The notes under the pieces are model-generated. The model had not been told where the DNA came from. It did no database searches and worked only from the letters and a program-made list of their open reading frames with translations. Shown here in pieces: positions 25,737 through 33,731 of a stretch of 36,604 nt of DNA. The stretch covers positions 1-36,604 of the forward strand of contig JBEGQI010000126.1 of assembly GCA_041181065.1 (NCBI GenBank), written 5' to 3'. The position numbers and the translations under genes were made by a program. Origin of the DNA: DSYF01 sp041181065. Lineage in GTDB: Bacteria > Verrucomicrobiota > Verrucomicrobiia > Limisphaerales > DSYF01. Positions within the stretch are counted from its first letter, which is position 1. The number at the start of each line of letters is the position of its first letter.

Positions 25737-25956
25737 GGTTTGACCTTTCGTTTATTTGGTTGAAGGAAAATGAGCGGCAACCGAGAGGCGTGGGGAGCCG
25801 TGCTGGCTGGCCTCTGATTCTGCCGGTCCGAGTCGTGGACTGATGGGCATATTGTTTTGCCGCGCCCTGTGCGCAGCCAAGTCTTCTATTCGTAGTTGTA
25901 GTCTAGCCATCCCTCTTTAAAGTGGAAGCAGTAAAAAATCAAATGCGGTAAATTAT
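25737..25956. promoter_or_regulatory. Divergent intergenic region, pyrimidine cluster control
   Basis: This 220-base gap separates the heads of preA (minus) and the M20 hydrolase (plus) and must hold their promoters. The preA Shine-Dalgarno AAAGG is at about 25744-25748. The plus side has an AT-rich stretch ending GGTAAATTAT directly at the hydrolase ATG, without a clear ribosome binding site. I found no convincing -35/-10 pair, operator or riboswitch in it. Confidence 0.5.
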
Positions 25957-27207
25957 ATGGGAACCTTGCTGAACCCCAAACGCACCGTCGCCGAGCTCAA
26001 GGAACTTCGCCAACTCACCGGCGACGACAACGGCGCCCAGCGCGTGGCGTTTACGCTGACGTGGGTCAAAGCGCGCGAATGGTTTCAGAAAAAACTCGAA
26101 GCTCTGCCGGTCGAAATCCATCGCGACGCCGCCGGGAATCTTTGGACTACCTTGCGCGGTGAATCGGAGAAATGTTTGCTCATTGGCGGGCACATCGACT
26201 CTGTGCCGAATGGCGGTTGGCTCGACGGCTGCCTGAATGTCGTGGCGGGCATTGAGATCCTTCGCCGCATCAATGCGCAATACCACGGCAGGCCGCCGGT
26301 CACGGTGCGGCTGGTGGATTGGGCGGATGAAGAAGGCGCGCGCTTCGGCAAGAGCCTGTTCGGATCGTCCGCGTGCTCCGGCAATCTCGACATGAACGAA
26401 GCGCGCGGCCTCGTGGACAAGCAGGGCATCAAGCTGCCGGATGCGTTGAAAAATGTAGGCATCGATTTCGAACGCGTGAGGGACAGCGGCAAGGAACTCA
26501 AGAACGCCGCCGCTTACATCGAGTTGCACATCGAGCAAGGGCCGGTGTTGCTCGACCTCGATTTGCCGTTGGGCGCGGTGCTCGGCACGTTCGGCGTCGA
26601 GCGGCATGCCATCACATTCCACGGGCAGGCCGCACATTCCGGCAGCACGCCGATGAACCGCCGCAAGGACGCCTTCCTCGCCGCCGCGAAGATGAGTTCC
26701 GAGATATACGAGATCGCCAAGCGCAGCGGGAATGGCGTTTGCACCATCGGCTCCTGCACCACCAAGCCGGGCATCGTGACCAGCGTCGTCGAGGAATGCC
26801 GCATCACGCTCGACCAACGCCATCTCGACCCAGCGAAGCTCGCCACGATGTTGGCCGAGGCGAAGGCCGCGAGTGAACGTTTCGCCAAGGAAGGCAACGT
26901 GCGCGTTTCGTGGGAGCGCATCTGGCAAATCGCGCCGCGCCCGTTCAACAACGACCTCGTCGCGCTTTGCGATGAATCCATACACGAGACCTGCGGCGTA
27001 TCACATCGTTTGCCGAGCGGTCCATTGCACGATGCCGCCGAAGTCGCGGCCGCCGGCGTGCCGACCGTGATGATGTTCGTCCAAAGCCTCCACGGCATCA
27101 GCCACAACAAGATCGAGGATACGAAGGAAGAGCACCTCGAACTCTGCGTCACCGCATTCGACAAGCTGGCCGAGAAGGCGATGCGATGGATTCAGGGTCA
27201 GGGTTGA
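25957..27207 (+). CDS. M20-family Zn-dependent carbamoyl-amide hydrolase (beta-ureidopropionase candidate)
   Basis: A 416-residue M20 peptidase-family hydrolase of the N-carbamoyl-L-amino acid hydrolase/allantoate amidohydrolase/yeast-type beta-ureidopropionase group. Metal ligands are H79 and D90 (GGHIDSVPNGGWLDGC), E125/E126 (DWADEEGARFG) and the His of YIELHIEQGPVL; the dimerisation domain has HAITFHGQAAHSGSTPMNRR, and LPSGPLHDAAEVAAAGVP carries the terminal His. It would free beta-alanine or 3-aminoisobutyrate plus NH3 and CO2 from the dihydropyrimidinase product. Position divergent from preA supports this, but allantoate or carbamoyl-amino acid hydrolysis cannot be excluded. Start MGTLLNPKRTVAEL agrees with the family; no clear Shine-Dalgarno. 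Confidence 0.87.
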   Translation: MGTLLNPKRTVAELKELRQLTGDDNGAQRVAFTLTWVKAREWFQKKLEALPVEIHRDAAGNLWTTLRGESEKCLLIGGHIDSVPNGGWLDGCLNVVAGIEILRRINAQYHGRPPVTVRLVDWADEEGARFGKSLFGSSACSGNLDMNEARGLVDKQGIKLPDALKNVGIDFERVRDSGKELKNAAAYIELHIEQGPVLLDLDLPLGAVLGTFGVERHAITFHGQAAHSGSTPMNRRKDAFLAAAKMSSEIYEIAKRSGNGVCTIGSCTTKPGIVTSVVEECRITLDQRHLDPAKLATMLAEAKAASERFAKEGNVRVSWERIWQIAPRPFNNDLVALCDESIHETCGVSHRLPSGPLHDAAEVAAAGVPTVMMFVQSLHGISHNKIEDTKEEHLELCVTAFDKLAEKAMRWIQGQG

Positions 27208-27272
27208 TCTGCGGCTGGTCGGCTGCGGCATAAATCCATTGCCAGACGAGGCTGCGTTGGCAACATGGGCTC

Positions 27273-27884
27273 GTGAATTTCCCGACGGCCAGACGGAACT
27301 CCAGCAGCGGCTTTTCGCTCGTCGAGTTGCTCATCACGCTCGTGCTCATCCTGATCATGGTTACAATGCTTTACGGCTTCGGTTCGCGCAGCCATCAGAA
27401 GACGCAGAAGGTGGCGTGTGAAAAGAATCTCCAGAACATCTACCTCGCGCTCGACATCTATTCGAAGGAGAACAACGGTGCTTTGCCGGCGGCCACGAAC
27501 GCGCAGACGAGCGAAGCGCCGCTGTCGTTGCTGGTGCCACGTTACACAGTCGCCTCGGAGATTTTCATCTGTCCTGGCAGCAAAGACAACAAGCTGCCCA
27601 ACGGAGAGTCGTTCGCGGATCGTCGCATCAGCTACGCATTCCTGATGGGGCGGCGATTGACGGATCAAGGCGGCATCTTGATGAGTGATCGACAGATTGA
27701 TTCGCGTCCCAAGTCTGCTGGGGAGGAGGTGTTCTCCACCACGGGCAAACCGCCCGGGAACAATCACCACAAATACGGCGGCAACTACCTTTTCATCGAT
27801 GGGCACACCGAATCATTTGGCACGAAGGCGCCATTTGTGATTTCGTGGCCAACAAATGTGACTTTCCTGAATCCCAAGAAGTGA
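27273..27884 (+). CDS. Prepilin-like secreted protein (type II secretion/type IV pilin N-terminus)
   Basis: A 203-residue protein with a class III signal peptide: a short basic leader, then G|FSLVELLITLVLILIMVTM with the conserved Phe and Glu5 after the prepilin-peptidase site, followed by a single helix. After residue 50 the body has the shape common in Verrucomicrobia/Planctomycetes prepilin-type proteins: KNLQNIYLALDIYSKENNG, a mid-section with FICPGSKDNK, and near the end the loop NHHKYGGNYLFIDGHTES. The role is unknown (pseudopilin, cell-surface). Start is a GTG at 27273, placing 15 or so residues before the cleavage site. The downstream gene begins 7 bases after the stop, so the two are probably co-transcribed. 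Confidence 0.85.
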   Translation: MNFPTARRNSSSGFSLVELLITLVLILIMVTMLYGFGSRSHQKTQKVACEKNLQNIYLALDIYSKENNGALPAATNAQTSEAPLSLLVPRYTVASEIFICPGSKDNKLPNGESFADRRISYAFLMGRRLTDQGGILMSDRQIDSRPKSAGEEVFSTTGKPPGNNHHKYGGNYLFIDGHTESFGTKAPFVISWPTNVTFLNPKK

Positions 27885-27891
27885 CCAAACC

Positions 27892-30444
27892 ATGAAGATC
27901 CAGTGCGCCTGCGGAACAAAAGTGGCATTCGATGTGACGCCCGAAATGGCGGTGAACCCGGTGCAGTGCGTCTGTCCGTCTTGCGGCACTGATAACTCAG
28001 CGATGGTGAACCAGCTCATTCGTCAGGAGTTGGGAGTCTCAAGCGCACCTTCCGTTCCAGTCGCACAAATCATCCCCACAGCGACTCCGGTTCCGTCGGC
28101 TCCACCCCCGTCGGTGCGAATTGCCACGCCGATTCCGACAGTGGCTCCCGTTCCCACGGAACAGCTGGTGGCCCCGGCGCCGGTTGCTATCACGAAGCCT
28201 GCGATACGTATGGTAACACACGCAGCCGCTGCGAATACCGTTGCGGCTCCCGCACCATCGGACCCGCTGGGGCGTGAGTTCTGCACGAAACATCCGCAGA
28301 AGGAAGTGGTTCACAAGTGCCTCGTGTGCGGGAAGGCGATGTGTCCCGAGTGCATGTCCCTGTTTGGTTACGTGTGTTCGCCGCTGTGCCGGAACAAGGC
28401 GGACACGCGCGGCATGGATATTCCCGTCTATGAACTTCAAAAGAGCATCATCGAGCGGAAGCGCTGGCGGAAGATCGGGCTTATTGGCTGCAGCATCGGC
28501 GCCGTGGTTGCGCTGTTGGTTGGATTCTGGGGCTGGTATGCGTGGTGGGGGTGCCGTCCCAAAGTGGCTTACACCTTCAAGTTCCCCGAGAAGGCCAAGT
28601 CCGGAGAAGTGCAGCTTGCCGGGCCAAACGACTTGGTTTACCTGCATGGCGCAGAGTTGGGGCGGATCGATATGAAGCGGCCCACGCCGGTTTGGACGGT
28701 GGTGTTGGTGGATCGCAAGAACTTTGCGGCACAGGCAGAGCAGGCCGTGGTCGCGGCGAAAAAGGCGAAGGACAAATATGTCGATGAAACGGGCGAGACT
28801 GATTTTCGCGTGCCATCGGTGGATGGGGTGATGGACGACATGGTGGAGATGGCAACGGCCTCGTTGCGGCTGCATATCGCGGGTCAGAATGTCTGGGTCG
28901 GTTCGGGCGATTCGTTGACCCGTTACGATTGGCAGTCCGGCAAGCCTGACAAGACCGTGAAGCTTCCCGATGGTGGTTACGGGTTGCATCGCAAGGGTGA
29001 CGAGTTGGTCCGGACTGAGTTGGCGGACGACGGCTTGAACGAAACGGTGCAGCACATCAGTTTGATCACCGGAGAAATCACGAAGGAGACCACGAGCAAA
29101 CCAGTGCCGGAGAAGTTGATCGCGCTGCTGACGAATTCACCCGCTGCCACTGGAGCCAAGTCGGCTGTTGCTGCCAACAAATCGCGCACCAAGACTTCAA
29201 CCAATCTCATCGCGGCCGTTACCGCGAAAGTCACTGCCGCGAACAAGGCGCGCAGCCTGAGCGCCGAGCTGGACCCGCAGAAGATCGCCGATAATGCCGG
29301 CAGCATGTCCTATGCTGGCAAGCTGGCGCTGCCGGTGTTGATCGCGAATGCGCGGAACCAACAACGCATTGCCGCCGAGTTGGCTGAACAAAACGGCCGG
29401 GCTCCGTCTCCGCCTACGGAACTTGAAAAAGCCATCGATGAATGGGATGCGACTCAAGTCATGCCAGCTGCGGATGGACCGGTGATGTTCACGAAGATTC
29501 TGCTGGAGCGAAAACTGGTTTCGCGTGAGGCGATGAAGGCGCCGCCGAAAAAATCCGCACTCGACGGCAACGTGTCCGCAGCAAACTCAATGGAGGTCGC
29601 TAACGAGATGCTGAACGAGATGCAGCGCGAGCGCGGTTCGAAGGTGGTCGAGGACCAGAGCCGCTATCAGGTGACGGTGAAGCGTGCGGGCTCCGGCACG
29701 CCAGTCTGGACCTCCGAGGTCGCTGGGCCGCCGGCGTTGCATCCTTTGAAGACGGTGGACATCGTCACGGCCGGCACTACGGCCATCGCGCTTTCGCATG
29801 ACAACAAGGAACTGTGGAAAGCGGCGATGAATTATCCGGTGGCCGGAGGCAGTGGCGCTTTTGATGTGGATGAGGAGCAGACCTTCATCGGTGACGGAAT
29901 CGGGCCATGCGTCGAGCATGGCGACGCAATTTTGATCTTCGACCAAGGATCGCTGGCGGCATTCGACCGCGTGACGGGTAACGCGCGTTGGCGTCTGCCG
30001 TCCGTCGGTATCAGCGGATTGTGGTTTGATCAGAAAGGGGCGATTTACGTGAACACGACAACCGCCGGTCCGGACAGCATCCGTTACTCGAAACAAATTG
30101 ACCTTGGTAAACAAACTCTGTCTCAAATCATCAAAGTTGACCCCAAGACCGGAAAGACGATTTGGAGCCGCGAAGGCGCGAAGCACATCGCCTACATGTG
30201 GAAGAACAATATCTACACGACCGACGCGTCGCCCGGTAGCGACCCCGACGGCGAGGGACTGGGGACGATTTCGGGCGTGGTGGAACCAGCCTTCGTGCGC
30301 ATTCGCCGTATTGACGCCGGGAACGGCAGCGTTGTTTGGGAGCACACCGAGAAGCGGTGCCCGCTCGATATGCACTTCCACGAAAACACGATTCAGCTCA
30401 TGTTCCGAAAGGAAGTGCAGCAGCTAAAGATTTGGACGCTTTGA
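27892..30444 (+). CDS. Zinc-ribbon / B-box-like / membrane-anchored beta-propeller protein
   Basis: An 850-residue protein I cannot name. Cytoplasmic N-terminal: a zinc-ribbon (C5, C7, C26, C28, C31), a Pro/Ala/Val-rich linker (about 50-122), and a second Cys/His cluster (C131, H134, C143, C146, C151, C154, C162, C166) resembling a B-box finger with HKCLVCGKAMCPEC. One membrane helix (about 195-219, IGLIGCSIGAVVALLVGFWGWY) follows a basic segment. The long extracytoplasmic part has PQQ-propeller-like repeats (for example VWVGSGDSLTRYDWQSGKPD, FDRVTGNARWRLPSVGISGL, KVDPKTGKTIWSR). A Lys/Ala-rich stretch (about 400-530) interrupts the repeats. Its neighbour is a prepilin-like protein; the two may form an envelope complex, which is a guess. 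The gene ends in a hairpin and converges on the HAD gene. Confidence 0.8.
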   Translation: MKIQCACGTKVAFDVTPEMAVNPVQCVCPSCGTDNSAMVNQLIRQELGVSSAPSVPVAQIIPTATPVPSAPPPSVRIATPIPTVAPVPTEQLVAPAPVAITKPAIRMVTHAAAANTVAAPAPSDPLGREFCTKHPQKEVVHKCLVCGKAMCPECMSLFGYVCSPLCRNKADTRGMDIPVYELQKSIIERKRWRKIGLIGCSIGAVVALLVGFWGWYAWWGCRPKVAYTFKFPEKAKSGEVQLAGPNDLVYLHGAELGRIDMKRPTPVWTVVLVDRKNFAAQAEQAVVAAKKAKDKYVDETGETDFRVPSVDGVMDDMVEMATASLRLHIAGQNVWVGSGDSLTRYDWQSGKPDKTVKLPDGGYGLHRKGDELVRTELADDGLNETVQHISLITGEITKETTSKPVPEKLIALLTNSPAATGAKSAVAANKSRTKTSTNLIAAVTAKVTAANKARSLSAELDPQKIADNAGSMSYAGKLALPVLIANARNQQRIAAELAEQNGRAPSPPTELEKAIDEWDATQVMPAADGPVMFTKILLERKLVSREAMKAPPKKSALDGNVSAANSMEVANEMLNEMQRERGSKVVEDQSRYQVTVKRAGSGTPVWTSEVAGPPALHPLKTVDIVTAGTTAIALSHDNKELWKAAMNYPVAGGSGAFDVDEEQTFIGDGIGPCVEHGDAILIFDQGSLAAFDRVTGNARWRLPSVGISGLWFDQKGAIYVNTTTAGPDSIRYSKQIDLGKQTLSQIIKVDPKTGKTIWSREGAKHIAYMWKNNIYTTDASPGSDPDGEGLGTISGVVEPAFVRIRRIDAGNGSVVWEHTEKRCPLDMHFHENTIQLMFRKEVQQLKIWTL

Positions 30445-30451
30445 AGCGTCC
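30434..30451. terminator. Hairpin spanning convergent stop codons
   Basis: GGACGCT (30434-30440) and AGCGTCC (30445-30451) pair perfectly with a TTGA loop that contains the stop codon of the propeller gene. There is no T-run. It is symmetric, so could slow transcription from both convergent genes. Confidence 0.45.
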
Positions 30452-31032
30452 TAGGCTTCCACTTTGCCGGAGAGAACGTCGCGCACGTCGATCGCTTCCA
30501 TGCCCGCGCTGCGGATGGCTTGCATGCCGAGGTCGGTGTCTTCGTAGGCGCGGCAGAGTTTCGGCGCCACGGCGATGCGGCGGGCGGCTTCCAGGAAGAT
30601 ATCCGGTGCGGGCTTTTGGTGCACCACGTCCTCGCTCGTCACGACGGCTTTGAACAGACGGCGCAGGTTGAGGTGTTCCATCACCTGTTCGATGACGCGA
30701 TGCGTGCCGCCGGTGGCAACGGCCATGGGCAGCTTTTCGTGATGACGATGGGCGACATCCACGATCTCAGGGATGACCTTCACTTCGGGCAGCCGCGCGA
30801 GGAAGGCGAGTTCCTTCTCTTTTGCGATGGCGAGATGGTCCACGGTGCGCCCCTGTTCGGCGGCGAGCATCTTGATGATGTCGCGCGAAGGGACGCCGCC
30901 GAGCGAGTAAAGCCGTTCGCGCGTCAGGTTGAAGCCGTGACGTTGGGCGATGATTTCCCACGCCTGCCAATGCAACGGCATCGTGTCAGCCAGCGTGCCG
31001 TCGAAGTCGAAGATCAATCCTTGCGGATGCAT
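30451..31032 (-). CDS. HAD-family phosphatase (beta-phosphoglucomutase-like)
   Basis: A 193-residue cytoplasmic HAD superfamily hydrolase, subfamily IA. Motif I is FDFDGTLADTMPLHW with nucleophile D9 and acid/base D11; the helical cap (about 20-85) follows; motif II is VATGGTHR, motif III includes KPAPDIFLEAARR, and the Mg-binding motif IV is YEDTDLGMQAIRSAG. Typical substrates are sugar phosphates, but none can be assigned here. The ATG at 31032 gives MHPQGLIFDFDG; a longer reading upstream is translated repeat DNA and is rejected. It follows tadA after a 130-base gap holding a palindromic repeat. Confidence 0.87.
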   Translation of the reverse strand: MHPQGLIFDFDGTLADTMPLHWQAWEIIAQRHGFNLTRERLYSLGGVPSRDIIKMLAAEQGRTVDHLAIAKEKELAFLARLPEVKVIPEIVDVAHRHHEKLPMAVATGGTHRVIEQVMEHLNLRRLFKAVVTSEDVVHQKPAPDIFLEAARRIAVAPKLCRAYEDTDLGMQAIRSAGMEAIDVRDVLSGKVEA

Positions 31033-31091
31033 GTCGGCGCTTCGTATGCCGGAAGCGGGGCGGCGGCGCAAGGGAAGTTGTGTGCGGTCTG

Positions 31092-31152
31092 AATTTGGAA
31101 CCCAGGAAATCAGGAGCGCTGCGCCTCGGTTTTCATTCCTGATTTCCAAATT
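31092..31152. repeat. GGAAATCAGGA palindromic repeat between tadA and HAD gene
   Basis: AATTTGGAACCCAGGAAATC then AGGA on the left and TCCTGATTTCCAAATT on the right are near-inverted copies (AATTTGGAA and GGAAATCAGGA words) around a GC-rich centre. It lies 10 bases after the tadA stop on the minus strand. It is a fourth intergenic palindrome family. Confidence 0.7.
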
Positions 31153-31162
31153 GGCCGTTGGC

Positions 31163-31672
31163 TCAATTCGCCGAGTTCTCGTTCCGCGCCGCCTTGTTCT
31201 TGGCGCGTTGCTCGTTGAAGAAATTCAGCAGCAGTTGACGGCATTCCTCTTCGCGGACGCCTTTGGTGATGTCGGCCTTGTGATTCAGGCCGGGGAATTG
31301 AAGCAGGTTCAACGCGCTGCCGGCCGCGCCGCCCTTCGGATCGCTCGCGCCGAACACCACGCGCCCAAAGCGCACATGCACGATGGCGCCGGCGCACATG
31401 GGGCAGGGCTCCTTCGTGACGTAGAGCGTGCAATCGTTCAGGCGCCAGTCGCCGACGGCTTCCTCGGCGGCGGTGATGGCCAACATCTCGGCGTGTGCTG
31501 TGGCGTCCTTGAGCAGCTCCACCTGATTGAACGCCCGCGCGATGATGCGCCCCTCGCGCACGACCACCGCGCCGACGGGCACTTCCTCCGCCTCGTAAGC
31601 GCGCAATGCCTGCCGCAGCGCCTCACCCATGAAGTAGTGGTCGCTTTGCAGGTCTATGATCGGTTCGTCCAT
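31163..31672 (-). CDS. tadA: tRNA-specific adenosine deaminase
   Basis: A 169-residue zinc-dependent deaminase that changes A34 to inosine in the tRNA-Arg(ACG) anticodon. The catalytic motif is TAHAE (H60, E62) with PCPMC (C90, C93) as zinc ligands; VPVGAVVVREGRIIARAFNQ and the C-terminal FGASDPKGGAAGSALNLL are typical of TadA rather than cytosine deaminases. The length is normal, with a Lys/Arg-rich C-terminal helix (FFNEQRAKNKAARNE). The ATG at 31672 starts MDEPIIDLQSDHYFMGEAL. Essential housekeeping gene; it follows the Nudix gene on the same strand by 54 bases. Confidence 0.94.
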   Translation of the reverse strand: MDEPIIDLQSDHYFMGEALRQALRAYEAEEVPVGAVVVREGRIIARAFNQVELLKDATAHAEMLAITAAEEAVGDWRLNDCTLYVTKEPCPMCAGAIVHVRFGRVVFGASDPKGGAAGSALNLLQFPGLNHKADITKGVREEECRQLLLNFFNEQRAKNKAARNENSAN

Positions 31673-31726
31673 TTACAATGATGGTAGCAGCCGACGTGAG
31701 GAGGCTCACTCTGAAAAACCGGGGAG

Positions 31727-32242
31727 TTAAAGCCTTCTTGCGTCGGCATCTACCGCGGATTGCTCAAGCGTCCACTCATTCCTTCCGCCTTCATAGCAAT
31801 CGCAATGCGCCGCGAAAAACCCGCCGCGATGCTGCCAGAACATGGGCCAAATGGTTTCGATGTCCGTCTGGGGAATGTGCAAACCCGCAATCGCCGAGCG
31901 CGGGAAGAATTCAAAGCGGCCCTCCTTCATCGGCGGCGGCAATTGCGTGAGCCGCGGCTTCACCTCGAACAAAAACATCAGCCAGTGCGCCGTGCCCTGG
32001 TAACCGTGTTCGCTGATGAGTCCGGTGAGATGCAAGTCGCGCGGCGCGAGTTGCAGGCCGATTTCTTCATGCGCTTCGCGGCAAGCGCAGGCGTAGGGCG
32101 ATTCGCCGGTGTCGGTCTTGAGTTTGCCGCCGGGCGGGCTCCAGAAGCCTCGATTTGGTTCCTGCGCGCGCTCGAGCAGGAGGATTTCATCGCGCTCGTT
32201 GAAGCAGTAGAGCAGGGTGGAAATCTTGTAAGGCAGCGCCAT
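31727..32242 (-). CDS. Nudix hydrolase
   Basis: A 171-residue Nudix pyrophosphohydrolase. The Nudix box is PPGGKLKTDTGESPY followed by CREAHEEIGL, i.e. GG (38-39), E47 and REAHEE (55-60). The spacing between the second G and E47 is two residues longer than the canonical G-x5-E, so the loop is enlarged. The family cleaves nucleoside diphosphates linked to other groups (for example 8-oxo-dGTP); the substrate is unknown. The ATG at 32242 gives MALPYKISTLLYCFN. A GTG start upstream would add a hydrophobic stretch that is translated repeat DNA; it is rejected because the Nudix fold is cytoplasmic and starts at MALPYK. Confidence 0.85.
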   Translation of the reverse strand: MALPYKISTLLYCFNERDEILLLERAQEPNRGFWSPPGGKLKTDTGESPYACACREAHEEIGLQLAPRDLHLTGLISEHGYQGTAHWLMFLFEVKPRLTQLPPPMKEGRFEFFPRSAIAGLHIPQTDIETIWPMFWQHRGGFFAAHCDCYEGGRNEWTLEQSAVDADARRL

Positions 32243-32261
32243 GCGCACAGTGAAGCAGGCG

Positions 32262-32366
32262 AAAGGAAAAGCTCCAAGCTCCAACATCCAAGCCCCGGAG
32301 AAACACGAAACCTCAAGAACCAAACCGGGCACCAAAGTTGCAGTTTGAAACTTGGATGGTGGAGCT
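32262..32366. repeat. Dispersed CCAAGCTCC palindrome, copy D (after PQQ-like gene stop)
   Basis: The plus-strand left arm is GAAAGGAAAAGCTCCAAGCT, CCAACATCCAAGCCCCGGAG, AAACACGAAACC; the right arm has AGTTTGAAACTTGGATGG and TGGAGCTTCAC next to the PQQ-like gene stop (GTGA on the minus strand). The arms are less perfect than in copies A-C. Its reading toward the Nudix gene is not used as protein in the favoured call. Confidence 0.75.
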
Positions 32367-33674
32367 TCACTTCCCGACGCAATACAGCTTCCCCGTCGTG
32401 CGAATGAAAAGATCGCCGCCGCTCACGGCAATGGTCGCGCGCGTGTCGCGATCACCGGCATCGCCCATCATGACGCGGTGAAGGATCTTGAACTCGTCGC
32501 CGGCGCTTACCACGAACACTTCGCCCGAGTGACTTTGGAAATAGAGCTTCCCGTCCGCCGCCGTGGGCGAACCTTCAATCTTCGCGCGGCTGTCGAGCTG
32601 GCCGATCCAGTCGGACTTGCCGGTCGCCGGGTCAACCCGCGCGATCGCGCGCTTGTCGCTATTGAGCACGTAGAATTTCCCGCGGTAGAAAGTCGGCGTG
32701 CTGACGTCGCTGGAGACTTCGCGTTCCTCGCTCTTCCAAGCCAACGCGTCATCCGAGAGCGTGCCTTTGCCGCCGAGCTTCACGGCGTAAGCCGGCGCAC
32801 CCTTCGGCGCGAGCGCGAGTGCCACCTTTCCATCCGTCACCGGCGACGGCACCAAGCGCCAGTGGCCAATGCGCGTGGGATTCCACGTGCCCCAGCGCCA
32901 GAGCTCTTTGCCGCTCGAAGCATCGTGGCCCGTGATGCAATCGGCGCCAGCGATGAGCAATTGCAAAGCCCCATCCCGCGTCACCGGAATCGGCGTGCTG
33001 TAAGCCTCCTTCGATTCCGCGCGCGCGTCGCCGCTCGGACGAACGTGGCGCCAAAGTTCCTTGCCCGTCGCCGGCTCCAACGCGAGTAGATACGACTCAA
33101 TCGGACCGTCCGTGCGCCCACGGCCATTGACCGGCACGTCGCGTTGCAACACTTGGATGAAGAGCTGGCCGTCCACAATGGTCGGGCTTGCGCTGTAAGT
33201 CCATTGATAGGCGAACGGCCCGTAATCCTTCTCCAGATTGCGCGACCAAAGCTGCTTCCCGGCGAAGTCGAACGCCGCCAGCGCGCCGTTGCCGTAGAGG
33301 AACGCGACCACTTTGCCATCCGTCACAGGCGACGGCGATGCGTAGTTGCTTTTGTCATCCTTCGCGAAGCTTTGGGCAATTTCCTTTCGCCAGAGTTCCT
33401 TGCCGGTATTGCGATCGAAAGCCAGCGCGAGCAGCGAGCGCGTCTTCAAATCCGTCGAGCTGATGAACACGGCGTCGCCGGAGACTATGGGCGTGGCGGC
33501 GGATGGCCCGGGTATGTCGGCGGACCATTTCACATTATTCGTGGGCGAAAATTCGGTGGGCAGGGCGGTCTCAGGCGAACTGCCATTGAATTCCGGTCCG
33601 CGCCAATGAGGCCAGTCCGCAGCGGAAACGGCGAATGAAATCGCTACGGCGAGTGCGAGCAACGTGGATTTCAT
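32367..33674 (-). CDS. Secreted PQQ-like beta-propeller protein
   Basis: A roughly 435-residue exported protein. The signal peptide (MKSTLLALAVAISFAVSAAD, with cleavage near SAA) is followed by DWPHWRGP, the start typical of many verrucomicrobial/planctomycete PQQ-like propeller proteins. Repeats have the PQQ pattern, for example DRNTGKELWRKEIAQ, DFAGKQLWSRNLEKDYG, EPATGKELWRHVRPSG, DASSGKELWRWGTW and DPATGKSDWIGQLD. No catalytic residues are evident and PQQ binding is not shown; such proteins may be scaffold or electron-transfer partners. A start at 33683 (MGFMKSTLL) is equally possible. It ends directly at a dispersed repeat; guaB follows on the same strand with a 57-base gap. Confidence 0.87.
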   Translation of the reverse strand: MKSTLLALAVAISFAVSAADWPHWRGPEFNGSSPETALPTEFSPTNNVKWSADIPGPSAATPIVSGDAVFISSTDLKTRSLLALAFDRNTGKELWRKEIAQSFAKDDKSNYASPSPVTDGKVVAFLYGNGALAAFDFAGKQLWSRNLEKDYGPFAYQWTYSASPTIVDGQLFIQVLQRDVPVNGRGRTDGPIESYLLALEPATGKELWRHVRPSGDARAESKEAYSTPIPVTRDGALQLLIAGADCITGHDASSGKELWRWGTWNPTRIGHWRLVPSPVTDGKVALALAPKGAPAYAVKLGGKGTLSDDALAWKSEEREVSSDVSTPTFYRGKFYVLNSDKRAIARVDPATGKSDWIGQLDSRAKIEGSPTAADGKLYFQSHSGEVFVVSAGDEFKILHRVMMGDAGDRDTRATIAVSGGDLFIRTTGKLYCVGK

Positions 33675-33731
33675 GAAGCCCATCCTTGCCTGCTTTCGCC
33701 AGTGGGGCAAGCGGTAGATTGTGCTTGTCTG

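Noticed and set aside
25770..25817. 15-codon frame upstream of the M20 hydrolase (MSGNREAWGAVLAGL)
   Set aside because: It is too short, has poor start spacing, and there is nothing to link it to leader-peptide regulation.
31033..31149. N-terminal extension of the HAD phosphatase
   Set aside because: It is translated palindrome DNA; the HAD motif I begins directly at the ATG of 31032.
32243..32335. Hydrophobic N-terminal extension of the Nudix protein (LVLEVSCFSGAWMLELGAF)
   Set aside because: This is repeat copy D in translation. The Nudix fold starts at MALPYK and the enzyme is cytoplasmic, so export is unlikely.
6877..32366. Possible CRISPR array from the CCAAGCTCC repeats
   Set aside because: The copies are kilobases apart, imperfect, internally inverted and not separated by regular spacers; no cas gene is present.
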